The notes: generated by a model not told the origin, from the letters alone. A stretch of 64,000 nucleotides of DNA from Microbacterium horticulturae (GCF_029094505.1 NZ_CP119108.1:2852001-2916000), one strand, 5' to 3'; shown: positions 27,706 through 36,821, counted from the first letter of the stretch. A program made the numbers and translations.

Positions 27706-28961
27706 GGCACACTCACCTCCACCGTCGTGGGTCCGCCGATGGGGCTGGTGACCGTCAGCGTTCCGCCGACGCCGAGCACCCGGTTCGACAAGCCGTCCAA
27801 TCCCCCACCCGGCACGACCGTCGCACCACCGATCCCGTTGTCTTCGACCCGCGCCCACAGGATGCCGCCCTCGCGCTGCCGGACGATCACCCGGCACTCC
27901 GCGGCGCGTGAGTGCTTGGCCGCGTTCGTCAGCGACTCGGCGATCACGTAGTAGACGGCGGTCTCGGTCTGCGGGCTGCACCTCTGGGTGAGCCGTGAGT
28001 CGAGTTGGACGGGGATCGGCGAGCGCGCGGCGAGGGCCGACAGCGCAGCATCCAGCCCCCGGTCATCGAGGATGGAGGTGTGGATGCCGCGGGCCAGCTG
28101 CCGCAGCTCGGTGATGGCGGCCTTCGTCGAGGTGTGCGCCTCGGCGATCAGCTGCTTGGCCGCTTCGGGGTCGTCGTCGATCTTCTGCTGGGCCATGCCC
28201 AGCGTCATCCCGACCGACACCAGTCGGGGCTGGACACCGTCGTGCAGGTCGCGTTCGATGCGGGTGCGCTCGACGTCGGCGGCACGAACGGCACCGCCGC
28301 GCTGTGCCTGCGCGGTACGCGCTTCGGCTGCGAGCTGCACTTCGCGGGACGGGACCAGGATCGCCCGGGTCAGCACGCCGTGCAGGGCCGCGAGACCGAT
28401 CAGGCCCGCGATCGCGACGAGCGCGGCGATGATGCCGACGCCAACCGCCCACGGTGCGGGCACGTCCCACCCGGCGCCGCGCAGCGGAATCGTGTCGGGG
28501 TCGCCGGGCACGAGTGGTGTGAACACCATCGCGACGCCCGACGCCATGATCGACAGCAGCGAGAGCGTCGCCCACCCGAGCATCGCCGACACCGCCGCGC
28601 TGCCGATGCCGCGCCACATGCGTCCATCGCTGAACTGCAGCCACACCGTGCGCAGCCATCCGGTGAAGCCGGGGCGGCCGCTCGTGCGGGCGGGAAGGGG
28701 CGCAATGCCGAATCCGTAGAGGCCGTCGACACGCGCGGTCTCGAGCCATGCCAGCGCGAACATCGCGTAGACGAGGCCGAGCAGGACGATCAGGCCGATG
28801 CCGATCGCGAAGAGCAGGCCGATGCCCGCGGCCAGCAGCGCGAAGAGCACGCCGAAGGCGATCGCCCAGGCGACGCCCACGGCGGCCATCTGTGCGATCG
28901 CCCCCAGCACGCGCGTCGGCGTGAACAGCCGTGGCGTCTTGTCGGTCGTTGTCGAAGTCAT
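27693..28961 (-). CDS. Histidine kinase of the NarL partner type with PF13796-like sensor
   Basis: 422 aa. The N-terminal ~200 residues contain about five membrane segments and the WLETARVDGLYG...WLRTVWLQFSDGRMWRG pattern of the 'putative sensor' module, then a HisKA_3 phospho-acceptor (RTRIERDLHDGVQPRL, His ~239) and a HATPase domain (AESLTNAAKHSRA; VEDNGIGGA). TAGCGT ends exactly 6 nt before the ATG, indicating a leaderless mRNA. First gene of a three-gene operon with the response regulator and DUF4097 protein. Membrane-perturbation sensing is an inference from family and neighbours. Confidence 0.92.
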   Translation of the reverse strand: MTSTTTDKTPRLFTPTRVLGAIAQMAAVGVAWAIAFGVLFALLAAGIGLLFAIGIGLIVLLGLVYAMFALAWLETARVDGLYGFGIAPLPARTSGRPGFTGWLRTVWLQFSDGRMWRGIGSAAVSAMLGWATLSLLSIMASGVAMVFTPLVPGDPDTIPLRGAGWDVPAPWAVGVGIIAALVAIAGLIGLAALHGVLTRAILVPSREVQLAAEARTAQAQRGGAVRAADVERTRIERDLHDGVQPRLVSVGMTLGMAQQKIDDDPEAAKQLIAEAHTSTKAAITELRQLARGIHTSILDDRGLDAALSALAARSPIPVQLDSRLTQRCSPQTETAVYYVIAESLTNAAKHSRAAECRVIVRQREGGILWARVEDNGIGGATVVPGGGLDGLSNRVLGVGGTLTVTSPIGGPTTVEVSVPCAY

Positions 28962-29035
28962 GCTTCAACGCTAGGCCGTGGCATCCACCCGCACAGCGTG
29001 GGGATCTGCAGACCTGTGGTGGGGATATCCCCCGG

Positions 29036-30817
29036 TCAGCGCTCGCTCACGTTGCCGAACAGCTTCGCGATCGGCGCGAGCACGAGCGGGCGCGCCGCGA
29101 CCCACCCGGCGACGACGAGGACCATGGCGCCCACGAAGAACCAGAAGCCGGTCCAGCCGTGGCCGGGGTTCGACGCGAACATCGCGTTCAGATTGTGCAG
29201 GAAGCCGGTCGTCACCACGAGCGTCACGTGCGCGACGATGAACAGCACGAAGAAGATCATCGTCGGGAAGTGCACCGCACGGGCCCACTCCACCGGGTAG
29301 ATCTTGTTCAGCGTCTTCGCATTGCTCGGCCACACACCGCTCATCCGCACGCCGGTGATCGCCGCGAGGGGGGCGGCGAGGAACACGACCGCGAAGTACG
29401 CTATCTGCTGCAGGCTGTTGTAGTTGACCCAGCCGTCTTCGATCGGCCAGTCCATCGACAGATACTGCAGGCCCGCCGACAGCGCATTCGGGAAGACCGA
29501 CCAGTCGGTCGGGACCAGGCGCATCCACTGGCCGGTCGCGAACAGCAGCACGACGAACACGGCGCCGTTGACCAGCCACAGGATGTCGAGCGACTGGTGG
29601 AACCACAGGTTGATGCTGATCTTGCGGCGCGGATTGCCGCGGGTGCTCCAGAACGCCGGCGGGCGCTTCTGGTGCCGCACCATGAGACCTGACCGGATGA
29701 TCAGGACCATGAAGAAGATGTTGAGGAAGTGCTGCCAGTTCAGCCACGCCGGGAACCCGACCGGCGCCGATTCGGGCAGCTCGTACGCGCCGGGGTAGGT
29801 CGCGATGAAGCTCTCCATGAAGCCCAGGCTCAGGAACCAGCGGGTCAGCATGACGAGCATTCCAGCCGCGCCGACCAGGGCGATGACCGCGACGATCGCG
29901 GCGCCGACCCACTGCCCCGTCGTGAACGGGCCGTGGCGGGCCGGCTCGGGGGGTGTGATCGGCTTGCGCGTGGCGATCGTACGGGCCCGGTCAGCCTGCC
30001 ATCGCTCGGCCGCGGCGCCGGCGTGCACGCTGCTCGTGAACGGCAGAGGTGCGAGCGCGGCCGGTGCGGCGGGCTCCGCCGCGGGTGCCGCGGCAGAGGT
30101 GGATGCCGGGGGTGCGGCGGCAGTGGTGGATGCCGCGGCTGCGGCGCCCGGGCGCGGTAGGCCCGTGCGGCGGCCGGTACCGGTCGTTGAGCGAGGCCCG
30201 GAGGGCCGAGTCGAAACGTCCTCGGCCGTTGCGGGCCCTGCCGTCGTTTCGACTCGCTGCGCTCGCGCGGCGCCCGGCTCCGCGGCAACGGCCGGCGCAA
30301 AACCGGCAGGTGGCCACGGCTCGCCGCCCTTGGTGCGGGGCAGGCCGCGACGCAGGGCGGTGTCGGAGACAGAGGTCCCTGAGCGCGGGCCGGGGGCTCG
30401 AGACGAAGGGCCGGAATCCGCGGCCGCCTGTGCGGCGGCTGCCAACGGCGCTTCGTCTCGCGGCTGCGCCGCTCGCTCAGCGACCCGGGGTTCGGCTACG
30501 AGCGCGGGCGCGACCTCAGCCGGGGGCCAGGGCTCTCCCCCGGCCACGCGCGGCAGGCCGCGGCGCAGGGGCGCACCCGCACCGCTCGTTGAGCGACGAG
30601 CGGAGCGAGGAGTCGAAACGTCCTCGGCCGCAGCGGGCTCAGCCGTCGTTTCGACTCGCTGCGCTCGCTCAACGACCGCCGGCGCGGCGGCCGCGGCATC
30701 CACCACCGTCTCGGCCGGATCGGCGACCTCGACCGGCGCCTGCCCGGCGGGCGGCCACATCTCGCCGTCGGGAGTGCGCGGCAGACCGCGGCGAACCGTG
30801 CGCGCGTAGGTCGCCAC
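29036..30817 (-). CDS. Cytochrome b/b6-type membrane protein with repetitive N-terminal extension
   Basis: 593 aa, GTG start 2 nt after the etfA stop. Residues ~315-593 form a four- to five-helix cytochrome b561/FdnI-like domain with potential haem-ligand His residues (WQHFLNIFF, MVRHQKR, LWFHQSLDILW, RAVHFPTMIFF, FIVAHVTLVV). Residues 1-300 are low-complexity and contain three copies of the unit RRGLPR...GE.WPPA. Two stretches are encoded by REP-type palindromic DNA (see repeats). By position it may take electrons from ETF and reduce menaquinone, replacing a classical ETF:quinone oxidoreductase; this is inference. GGGGATATCCCC lies just after the stop. Confidence 0.8.
   Translation of the reverse strand: MATYARTVRRGLPRTPDGEMWPPAGQAPVEVADPAETVVDAAAAAPAVVERAQRVETTAEPAAAEDVSTPRSARRSTSGAGAPLRRGLPRVAGGEPWPPAEVAPALVAEPRVAERAAQPRDEAPLAAAAQAAADSGPSSRAPGPRSGTSVSDTALRRGLPRTKGGEPWPPAGFAPAVAAEPGAARAQRVETTAGPATAEDVSTRPSGPRSTTGTGRRTGLPRPGAAAAASTTAAAPPASTSAAAPAAEPAAPAALAPLPFTSSVHAGAAAERWQADRARTIATRKPITPPEPARHGPFTTGQWVGAAIVAVIALVGAAGMLVMLTRWFLSLGFMESFIATYPGAYELPESAPVGFPAWLNWQHFLNIFFMVLIIRSGLMVRHQKRPPAFWSTRGNPRRKISINLWFHQSLDILWLVNGAVFVVLLFATGQWMRLVPTDWSVFPNALSAGLQYLSMDWPIEDGWVNYNSLQQIAYFAVVFLAAPLAAITGVRMSGVWPSNAKTLNKIYPVEWARAVHFPTMIFFVLFIVAHVTLVVTTGFLHNLNAMFASNPGHGWTGFWFFVGAMVLVVAGWVAARPLVLAPIAKLFGNVSER
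30183..30270. repeat. REP-type inverted pair (copy 1) inside the cytochrome b gene
   Basis: GTCGTTGAGCGAG...GAGTCGAAACG (30183-30218) faces its inverted partner GTCGTTTCGACTCGCTGCG (from 30243), joined by TCCTCGGCCGTTGCGGGCCC. The same arrangement recurs at 30585-30676. The REP sequence resembles short palindromes elsewhere in the window (44084, 57252, 57604). Confidence 0.8.
30585..30676. repeat. REP-type inverted pair (copy 2) inside the cytochrome b gene
   Basis: Left REP 30585-30620 (CTCGTTGAGCGACGAGCGG, then GAGTCGAAACG), connector TCCTCGGCCGCAGCGGGC, right REP 30645-30676 (ends CTCGCTCAACGAC). It is nearly identical in plan to copy 1, 402 bp away, and is translated in frame as AQRVETTAEPAAAEDVST. 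Confidence 0.82.
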
Positions 30818-30819
30818 AG

Positions 30820-31788
30820 CTACTGCTTCCGCGCCTTGAGCGTCTCGATCAGCTGCGGCACGACCGTGAACAGGTCGCCGACGACGCCGAAGTCCGCGAT
30901 GTCGAACATCGGGGCATCTGCGTCCTTGTTGATCGCGACGATCGTCTTGGCGGTCTGCATGCCGGCCTTGTGCTGGATCGCGCCGGAGATGCCCAGCGCC
31001 ACGTACAGCTGCGGCGACACCGAGACGCCGGTCTGACCGACCTGGTACGACTGCGGCACATAGCCGGCGTCGACCGCGGCGCGCGAGGCGCCCACGGCGG
31101 CGCCGAGCACGTCGGCGAGCTCATCGACGAGAGCGAACTTCTCGCCCGAGCCCAGCCCGCGTCCGCCGGAGACGACCTTCGCGGCGCCGCGCAACTCGGG
31201 GCGGGTGGAGGTCTCGGTGCTCTCCTGCACCGCGGTCACGGTCGCGGCCTTGCGTCCCGACGGGGTGACCTCGAGCTTCTCGACGGCGGCCGGCTGCCCC
31301 TCGGCGCGCTCCTCGACCGCGCCCTGGCGCACCGTGATCACCGGAGCGCCGAAGGTCGCCGCTGAATCGGCGTTGAACATGCCGCCGTACACGGCGTGGT
31401 GGGCGACGATGCCCTCGTCGTCGCGCCCGACACCGACCGCGTCGACGGCGAGCGCCGAGCGAGTGCGTGCGGCATAGCGGCCCGCGACGTCGCGCCCATC
31501 GACCGAGTGCGAGATGAGGATCGCGTCGGGCTGCACCTGGTCGGCGGCAGCCGCCAGCGCGTCGACGATCGGAACCGTCAGGCCCTCGCCAGCGGCAGGG
31601 GCGACCAGCACGCGCGCCGCGCCGAGGGCTGCTGCGGCATCCCCCAGCGTCTCGTCGCCCGCAACGAGCGCGACAGGCGTGCCGATGGTGGATGCCGCGC
31701 CCAGAAGGGCCGCCGAGGACTTCGCCAGCTCGCCCGACGGAGTGGTGTCGAGCAGGACGAGAATGGAATCTGCAGCGTAATCAGCCAT
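30820..31788 (-). CDS. etfA: Electron transfer flavoprotein alpha subunit
   Basis: 322 aa. The C-terminal FAD domain has the ETF-alpha signature [19 protein letters not shown], then [33 protein letters not shown] and [24 protein letters not shown] chosen with GAGGTG 6 nt upstream; a GTG three codons earlier is also open. With EtfB it accepts electrons from acyl-CoA dehydrogenases, such as the one at 45091-46230, and delivers them to the respiratory chain. Operon order is etfB-etfA-cytochrome b. Confidence 0.95.
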   Translation of the reverse strand: MADYAADSILVLLDTTPSGELAKSSAALLGAASTIGTPVALVAGDETLGDAAAALGAARVLVAPAAGEGLTVPIVDALAAAADQVQPDAILISHSVDGRDVAGRYAARTRSALAVDAVGVGRDDEGIVAHHAVYGGMFNADSAATFGAPVITVRQGAVEERAEGQPAAVEKLEVTPSGRKAATVTAVQESTETSTRPELRGAAKVVSGGRGLGSGEKFALVDELADVLGAAVGASRAAVDAGYVPQSYQVGQTGVSVSPQLYVALGISGAIQHKAGMQTAKTIVAINKDADAPMFDIADFGVVGDLFTVVPQLIETLKARKQ

Positions 31789-31798
31789 GTCGCTCACC

Positions 31799-32575
31799 TC
31801 AGGCCAGTCGGTTCTGGATCAGGAACTCGGCGAGTTTCACACCCGCGTCGCCCTCATCGACGATCTTGGTGCCCGCCGAACGCGCGGGTTTCTCGCTCAC
31901 CGCGATCATGATCGAGCGGGATGCCGCCGGGTCTGCGGCATCCACCCCCAGATCGGCGAGCGTCTTCGTCTCATACGGCTTCTTCTTCGCCGCCATGATG
32001 CCCTTGAAGTTCGGGAACCGGGCGTCGGGGAGGCGCTCGGTGATCGAGATGACAGCAGGCAACTGGGCCGTCACGTTCGCGGTGCCGCCGTCGATCGCGC
32101 GCTCGCCCGACACCGCCGTGTCAGTGATCTCGACGCTGTTCAGACTCGTCGCCTGCGGCACATCGAGCAGTTCGGCGATCATCGACGGGAGCACACCGCC
32201 CGAGCCGTCCGTGGACTGGTTGCCGGCGATCACCAGGTCGAAGCCGATCTCGCGGATCGCGGCGGCGAGCGCCTCGGCGCTCAGGCCCAGGTCGGCGCCC
32301 AGCAGCGCCTCATCGACGATCTGCACCGCCGTTCCCGCCCCCATCGCGAGCCCCTTGCGGATCGTCGCCTGCGCCGACTCGGGTGCCATCGACAGCACGA
32401 CGACCTCGGTGCCCGCGTTCTTGTCGGCGTAGCTCAGCGCGACTTCCAGGGCGCGCCCGCTGATCTCGTCGAGCACGGACTCGCTCGCGGCGCGATCTGC
32501 GAGCCCCGTCTCGAGATCGAGCTTGCGGTCCCCGTACGTATCCGGGACTTCCTTGACCAGGACGATGATCTTCAT
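31799..32575 (-). CDS. etfB: Electron transfer flavoprotein beta subunit
   Basis: 258 aa. Start at [19 protein letters not shown], preceded by AAGGAG; the open frame upstream runs through the promoter and is not coding. ETF-beta features: [16 protein letters not shown], the AMP-binding region ([24 protein letters not shown]) and [10 protein letters not shown] near the C-terminus. Forms the heterodimer with EtfA. The promoter lies at 32601-32630. Confidence 0.95.
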   Translation of the reverse strand: MKIIVLVKEVPDTYGDRKLDLETGLADRAASESVLDEISGRALEVALSYADKNAGTEVVVLSMAPESAQATIRKGLAMGAGTAVQIVDEALLGADLGLSAEALAAAIREIGFDLVIAGNQSTDGSGGVLPSMIAELLDVPQATSLNSVEITDTAVSGERAIDGGTANVTAQLPAVISITERLPDARFPNFKGIMAAKKKPYETKTLADLGVDAADPAASRSIMIAVSEKPARSAGTKIVDEGDAGVKLAEFLIQNRLA

Positions 32576-32600
32576 AAAGGCAACTCCTTCGGCGGGTCCG

Positions 32601-32630
32601 AGTCTAGCCAAGCACGGCGAATGTACCCAA
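32601..32630 (-). promoter_or_regulatory. Promoter of etfB-etfA-cytochrome b
   Basis: On the minus strand TTGGGT (-35, 32630-32625) and TAGACT (-10, 32606-32601) are separated by 18 bp. The predicted transcription start is about 20 nt upstream of the etfB ATG, leaving a short leader with an AAGGAG ribosome site. Confidence 0.65.
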
Positions 32631-32672
32631 TCTCGCGGGTTCGACCGGGAAAATCCCCGTGACCATCCGGTC

Positions 32673-32684
32673 AATGTATACATT
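32673..32684. promoter_or_regulatory. Palindromic operator-like site upstream of etfB
   Basis: AATGTATACATT is a perfect 12-bp palindrome 43 bp upstream of the etfB -35 box, in locally AT-rich DNA. It resembles FadR/GntR-type sites and shares GTATACATT with the gntR upstream region at 51235. Confidence 0.45.
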
Positions 32685-32750
32685 CCACGAAGGGACATGC
32701 GTCTGCGGAGAGTTGTTTGTGGGGTTCGACGAGAGTAGATGCAACGACAT

Positions 32751-32777
32751 GAGGCCCGGCGATTTCCGCCGGGCCTC
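32751..32777. terminator. Terminator hairpin after the TctA-like gene
   Basis: GAGGCCCGGCG and CGCCGGGCCTC pair perfectly over 11 bp around a 5-nt loop, 17 bp past the permease stop. There is no U-tract, but the strength and position fit the end of the HMG operon. Confidence 0.7.
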
Positions 32778-32793
32778 ATGTGTGTCTTCGCGG

Positions 32794-34179
32794 TCAGGCG
32801 AACAGGCCTCCGATCGCCGGCACGGTCAGTGCCGCAACGTAGTAGCCCATGAATTGCACGCCGGTGTGCATGGCGAACAAGCGGTTCATGAGTCCACCGA
32901 CCAGGCCGACCGTCACCGCGACCAGAATGGCCACGACGCCGCCCTCATAGAGGCAGATGACGGCGATCAGCCCGGCGAAGGCGCCGATGATCGCCTCGTG
33001 CGATACGTGCCGCATGATCCATGACGCTGCACGATGTGCCTGCGTCATTGCGAACGGGTATGTGATCAGCAGCGCTATGATCACCGCGAGCAGTCCTACC
33101 CCGAGGAACTGCCACGGCGCCATGAGGTCGTGCAGGTTGTGCGTCGCACCGGTCTCGGTATCGATCGTGAACACCGGCGGTGCGTTGAACAGCGGGTTTG
33201 CCGGTCCCGCCGCCATCGGTGACAGGGGCAGTCCGATCGCGATGAGAGGGATGAGGGTCTCGGCGATATACGTCGACTCGGTCGTGCCGTTCTTCACAGC
33301 CATGAGCGTCGTGAGGCGCCGATAGCCGTTCTTGATGCGGCCGCCGAACAGCTCACCCATCATGACGGTCATCGCAACAGGTGAGAAGACGAAGGTCGCA
33401 CTCGAGACGGCCGCCGCTCCAGCGGTGCCCCAGAACTGGGTGCGATCGAGCACCTTCGCGGGGTTCGGCATGCGTCCCGACCACGTGCGCACATCCGCGG
33501 CCAATTCGAAGACCCGTGGACCGGGTCGCGCCATACTCCGCCGACCAGCAGGCGTCGACGCGAGTACCAGGTCCGCAATGAGCGGACCGGTCGCGATGCC
33601 GAGGAAGAAGCTGATCGACAGGCCCTTGCCGAGGATGTCACTCGAGAACTGCTGCAACCCCACGATGATGAGCACGAATGGCACGAGCGCGATCAGTGCG
33701 CCCCAGCGTCCCTTCGAGAGGACGGCGATGAGCGCGGCTGCGGCGAGGAACAACCAGGGTGCGACAGCGCTGATCGCGTCGGAGAACGGCGTGATGATCC
33801 ACGCGAACAGCACCGCCAGCGGCACGGCGATGAGGGCCGCCATCACCCCACCGGAAATCGCCTTGCGGAGCGCGATGTGGGGCACGCCCAGTTCGCGTAA
33901 CATCTGCGCATCACGCAACAGGGGAGCCGCCATCGTATCGCCGGGGATGCCGAGCAGCGTCGTCGGGATAGCGTGGGTGACGTGCTTGGCGGCGATCGAC
34001 GCCATGAAGAATGCGAACACGCCGGCCGGCGGAACCCCAAGCAGAATCACGAGCAGCGTGAGCGGGGCGACCGTCGCTGTCTCGTCCGTACCCGAGACAA
34101 GTCCGATGAGGGCAAAGACGATCGCACCAAGCAAAGCCATCCCAAGCGCCCACAGCGTGGGTTCGAGCAGCGCGGTCAT
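32794..34179 (-). CDS. TctA-superfamily-like membrane permease of the HMG operon
   Basis: 461 aa with about eleven membrane segments. The region HAIPTTLLGIPGDTMAAPLL matches the TctA pattern (hydrophobic, GIPG, then a helix), and the second half repeats a similar element (LIPLIAIGLPLSPMAAGPANP). TctA proteins are the large subunits of tripartite tricarboxylate transporters. No TctC binding protein is encoded nearby. Its stop is followed by the operon terminator and its start overlaps the upstream small membrane gene (ATGA). By context the cargo is probably mevalonate, 3-hydroxy-3-methylglutarate or a similar acid; this is inference. Confidence 0.65.
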   Translation of the reverse strand: MTALLEPTLWALGMALLGAIVFALIGLVSGTDETATVAPLTLLVILLGVPPAGVFAFFMASIAAKHVTHAIPTTLLGIPGDTMAAPLLRDAQMLRELGVPHIALRKAISGGVMAALIAVPLAVLFAWIITPFSDAISAVAPWLFLAAAALIAVLSKGRWGALIALVPFVLIIVGLQQFSSDILGKGLSISFFLGIATGPLIADLVLASTPAGRRSMARPGPRVFELAADVRTWSGRMPNPAKVLDRTQFWGTAGAAAVSSATFVFSPVAMTVMMGELFGGRIKNGYRRLTTLMAVKNGTTESTYIAETLIPLIAIGLPLSPMAAGPANPLFNAPPVFTIDTETGATHNLHDLMAPWQFLGVGLLAVIIALLITYPFAMTQAHRAASWIMRHVSHEAIIGAFAGLIAVICLYEGGVVAILVAVTVGLVGGLMNRLFAMHTGVQFMGYYVAALTVPAIGGLFA

Positions 34180-34607
34180 GCGCGCTCCCCGATCTCGACG
34201 GCCGCGCGACGGTTCTTCTCGTGCTGTGCCTTCAGATCTTCGTACAGCCCGAGCTCCTTCACCTCGGCGAGCGCCGCCCGCGGGAGTTCGTCGGGGTCGC
34301 CGAGCGGGCCGATCTCGGCCTCGATGGCGTCCATCGCCGCTTCGCGCGAACCAGTGTGCTCGGCGCCAATCTCGACGATGCGCTTGGGTTTGAACAGCCG
34401 CGCGGCGACCACCGCCGCGATGATGCAGCCGGCCAACCCGACCAGCAGGGCATAGCTATGTCCGACGGCGCCGTCGGCCAGCATCCCGAACAGCCAATCG
34501 GCGATCAGATAGACGGGGACGGCGATGCCGACGCCCAGGATGATCGAGATGAGGAGATGTCGTTTGTCGACGGTATCTCCCCAGACCTCCAGATAGCGGT
34601 CTTCCAC
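34176..34607 (-). CDS. Small two-helix membrane protein, putative TctB-like partner
   Basis: 143 aa, GTG start with AGAGGAA upstream. Two membrane segments (~19-45 and ~50-70) precede a ~70-residue charged cytoplasmic tail. TctB subunits normally have about four helices, so this is either a reduced TctB or an unrelated partner. It overlaps the permease start by 4 nt and follows the lyase by 13 bp, so it is firmly in the operon. I do not recognise a named family. Confidence 0.6.
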   Translation of the reverse strand: MEDRYLEVWGDTVDKRHLLISIILGVGIAVPVYLIADWLFGMLADGAVGHSYALLVGLAGCIIAAVVAARLFKPKRIVEIGAEHTGSREAAMDAIEAEIGPLGDPDELPRAALAEVKELGLYEDLKAQHEKNRRAAVEIGERA

Positions 34608-34620
34608 AGGGTGTTCCTCT

Positions 34621-35556
34621 CTAACGGGTCAGCGCCGTTGCGACTCGAGATGTGATGGGCCGCTGCAAGACGGCCGACAGCCAAGCGCTCGTCTCGACGA
34701 CAGCATCGAGATCGACGCCGGTGCGGATGCCAAGCCCTTCGAGCATCCAAATGAGATCGTCCGCGGCGAGATTACCGGTCGCGGACTTCGCGAACGGACA
34801 GCCGCCGACCCCACCGGTTGCGGCATCGAAGGTGCGCACGCCTTCCTCCAGCCCGGCGTACACATTCGCCAGAGCCGTCCCGTAGGTGTCGTGCAGATGC
34901 AGCGCCACATCGGTCACGGCGATCCCCGAACCGGCGAGCAGCCGCACGATGTGCTTGACCTGGCCGGGGGTGGCCACGCCGATGGTGTCACCGAGCGACA
35001 GCTCACGGATCCCCCAGGTGCGCATCTCCGTGGCGAGGCGCACGACCTCGCCGTCGGCTACCGCGCCCTCCCAGGGGTCACCAAACACCATCGATAGGTA
35101 GCCCCGGACGCGGACCCCGTCGGCGACAGCCCGCCGCGCGATACACCGCACTTCCTCTTCCATGCGGGCACGCGACGCGCCGAGGTTCTCACGGGAGAAG
35201 GTCTCGGTGACGCTGAGGAAGACCGCGATGTCATCGGCGCCGGCAGCTCGGGCATGTTCGAAGCCTGTAGCGTTCGGGACGAGCACGGGCGTGCGCGCCG
35301 GCAGATCCTTCACCCGCGCGAACACGTCGGCGGAGTCGGCCATCTGCGGGACGCGTTCGGCGCGCACGAAGCTGCCGACCTCGACGACGGGGAACCCAGC
35401 GCGCACGAGTCGCTCGATCAGCTCGACCTTGTGCGCGACGTCGAGCCGCGTCGCCTCAGACTGCAGACCGTCGCGCGGTGCGACATCCCAGATCTCCACG
35501 TCCGCTGGCAGTGCGCTGTCGGCAACGCGCATGGGAAGGCTGTCGTCGCGGCTCAC
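34621..35556 (-). CDS. mvaB: Hydroxymethylglutaryl-CoA lyase
   Basis: 311 aa. HMGL-like TIM barrel: WDVAPRDGLQSE near 24 (catalytic Arg/Asp), LGDTIGVATPGQV, the metal-binding HLHDTYGTALAN and GGVGGCPFAKSATGN with the catalytic Cys of HMG-CoA lyases. It splits HMG-CoA into acetyl-CoA and acetoacetate. GTG start overlaps the reductase stop (GTGA); an in-frame ATG lies eight codons inside. Adjacency to the reductase defines a degradative pathway. Confidence 0.92.
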   Translation of the reverse strand: MSRDDSLPMRVADSALPADVEIWDVAPRDGLQSEATRLDVAHKVELIERLVRAGFPVVEVGSFVRAERVPQMADSADVFARVKDLPARTPVLVPNATGFEHARAAGADDIAVFLSVTETFSRENLGASRARMEEEVRCIARRAVADGVRVRGYLSMVFGDPWEGAVADGEVVRLATEMRTWGIRELSLGDTIGVATPGQVKHIVRLLAGSGIAVTDVALHLHDTYGTALANVYAGLEEGVRTFDAATGGVGGCPFAKSATGNLAADDLIWMLEGLGIRTGVDLDAVVETSAWLSAVLQRPITSRVATALTR

Positions 35557-36821
35557 CGCGCACTTCTCCGCTCCGCCAGGACCTGCTCGGCGACGTCGGT
35601 CCTCACCGCGCGTCGACGCACCAGCTCGGCGGCGACCACGTCGATCTCCTCACCAGAGGCGCCGGCCGCGACCGCGACGTTGCGGGCGTGGAGTCCCATG
35701 TGCCCGCGCTGGATCCCCTCTGCGGCGAGCGCGCGCACTGCGGCGACGTTCTGCGCGAGTCCGACGGCGGCGATCAGCTCGCCCAGCTCGGCAGCAGTCG
35801 TGACTTCAGTCATCACCACGCCGGCGCGAGCGGCGGGATGGGACTTCGTGGCTCCGCCGACCAGCCCCACAGCCATCGGCATTTCGAGAGTAGCGACGAG
35901 ACGGCCGTCGGCATCCTTCTCGAAGCGGCTGAGCGAGCGATACTGGCCGTCGCGAGCCGCGTAGGAATGGGCGCCGGCTTCCACGGCGCGTGTGTCGTTG
36001 CCGGTCGCGAGGACCACGGCCGTGACCCCGTTCATGATGCCCTTGTTGTGCGTCGCCGCCCGATACGGATCGTCCACGGCAAGGCGGGCTCCTTCGATGA
36101 TGTCGTCGACGACGGCTGGCCCGCCGATCTCGTCAGGATCGATGACGACCCGTGCCCGCACCACGCGGCGATCGGCGAGGTTGGTGAGAATGCGTAGCAG
36201 AGACCGGCCCCCGGTGATCTCGGCCAGGCGCGGAGCGATGGCCTCTGCCATTGTGTTGACCGCATTGGCGCCCATGGCATCGCCGACGTCGACCACCAGA
36301 TGCGCGACCAGGTGCGGGGCCGGTGATGCATCGATCACACGCACCAGAAGGTCTCGTGCGCCGCCGCCGACCTCGACGAGTCTCGGGTCCTGCGCATCTG
36401 CAAGATCGAGGATCTCCTGCCGCGCCTCAAGAATGCGCGCCTTCGCGCCGAACGGGTCAGCAACCTCCAACAACTGCACCTGAGCCTGCATGAGCGGCTC
36501 CGCAGCCGTCGTGACGATGCCGCCCGTCGGGCGCGCCATGCGCGCGACGTTGGATGCTGCGGCGATCACCGACGGCTCTTCCGTCGCCATCGGGATGAGA
36601 ACCTCACGTCCGTTCACAATGAAGTTGGTCGCCACGCCGACCGGCACACCGAGCTGCCCGATCACGTTCTCGACCATGCGGTCCGCCTGATCCATCGACA
36701 GGCCGCTGCCCTCCAGCGCACGGAGAGCGTCGGAGTCGAGGCCGATCGCCTTGATGACGGTGACCCTGCGGTCATCGACCGCACTGTTTCGCAGACCGCT
36801 GAGACGAGAGGTGGTGGCCAC
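35553..36821 (-). CDS. mvaA: Class II (degradative) hydroxymethylglutaryl-CoA reductase
   Basis: 422 aa, the class II length, with no membrane domain. All four catalytic residues are visible: Glu ~81 (IPMATEEPS), Lys ~260 (ATHNKGIMNG), Asp ~275 (ATGNDTRAVEAG) and His ~373 (GLHARNVA). The dinucleotide-site motif DAMGANAVNT is near 183. Class II enzymes can oxidise mevalonate to HMG-CoA with NAD+. Neither a mevalonate kinase nor an HMG-CoA synthase is nearby, and the lyase follows with a 4-nt overlap, so breakdown rather than isoprenoid synthesis is likely. GTG start with GGA-rich ribosome site. Confidence 0.93.
   Translation of the reverse strand: MATTSRLSGLRNSAVDDRRVTVIKAIGLDSDALRALEGSGLSMDQADRMVENVIGQLGVPVGVATNFIVNGREVLIPMATEEPSVIAAASNVARMARPTGGIVTTAAEPLMQAQVQLLEVADPFGAKARILEARQEILDLADAQDPRLVEVGGGARDLLVRVIDASPAPHLVAHLVVDVGDAMGANAVNTMAEAIAPRLAEITGGRSLLRILTNLADRRVVRARVVIDPDEIGGPAVVDDIIEGARLAVDDPYRAATHNKGIMNGVTAVVLATGNDTRAVEAGAHSYAARDGQYRSLSRFEKDADGRLVATLEMPMAVGLVGGATKSHPAARAGVVMTEVTTAAELGELIAAVGLAQNVAAVRALAAEGIQRGHMGLHARNVAVAAGASGEEIDVVAAELVRRRAVRTDVAEQVLAERRSAR

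Noticed and set aside
27706..27981. Long N-terminal extension of the response regulator
   Set aside because: It lies within the histidine kinase gene; the receiver domain begins at the GTG at 27705 with a ribosome site.
30496..30699. Small protein containing LSERSESKR
   Set aside because: This peptide is the translation of the REP palindrome in another frame, a common artefact in high-GC actinobacteria.
32576..32779. N-terminal extension of etfB through the upstream region
   Set aside because: The -35/-10 promoter and an operator-like palindrome lie inside it, and EtfB starts at [10 protein letters not shown].
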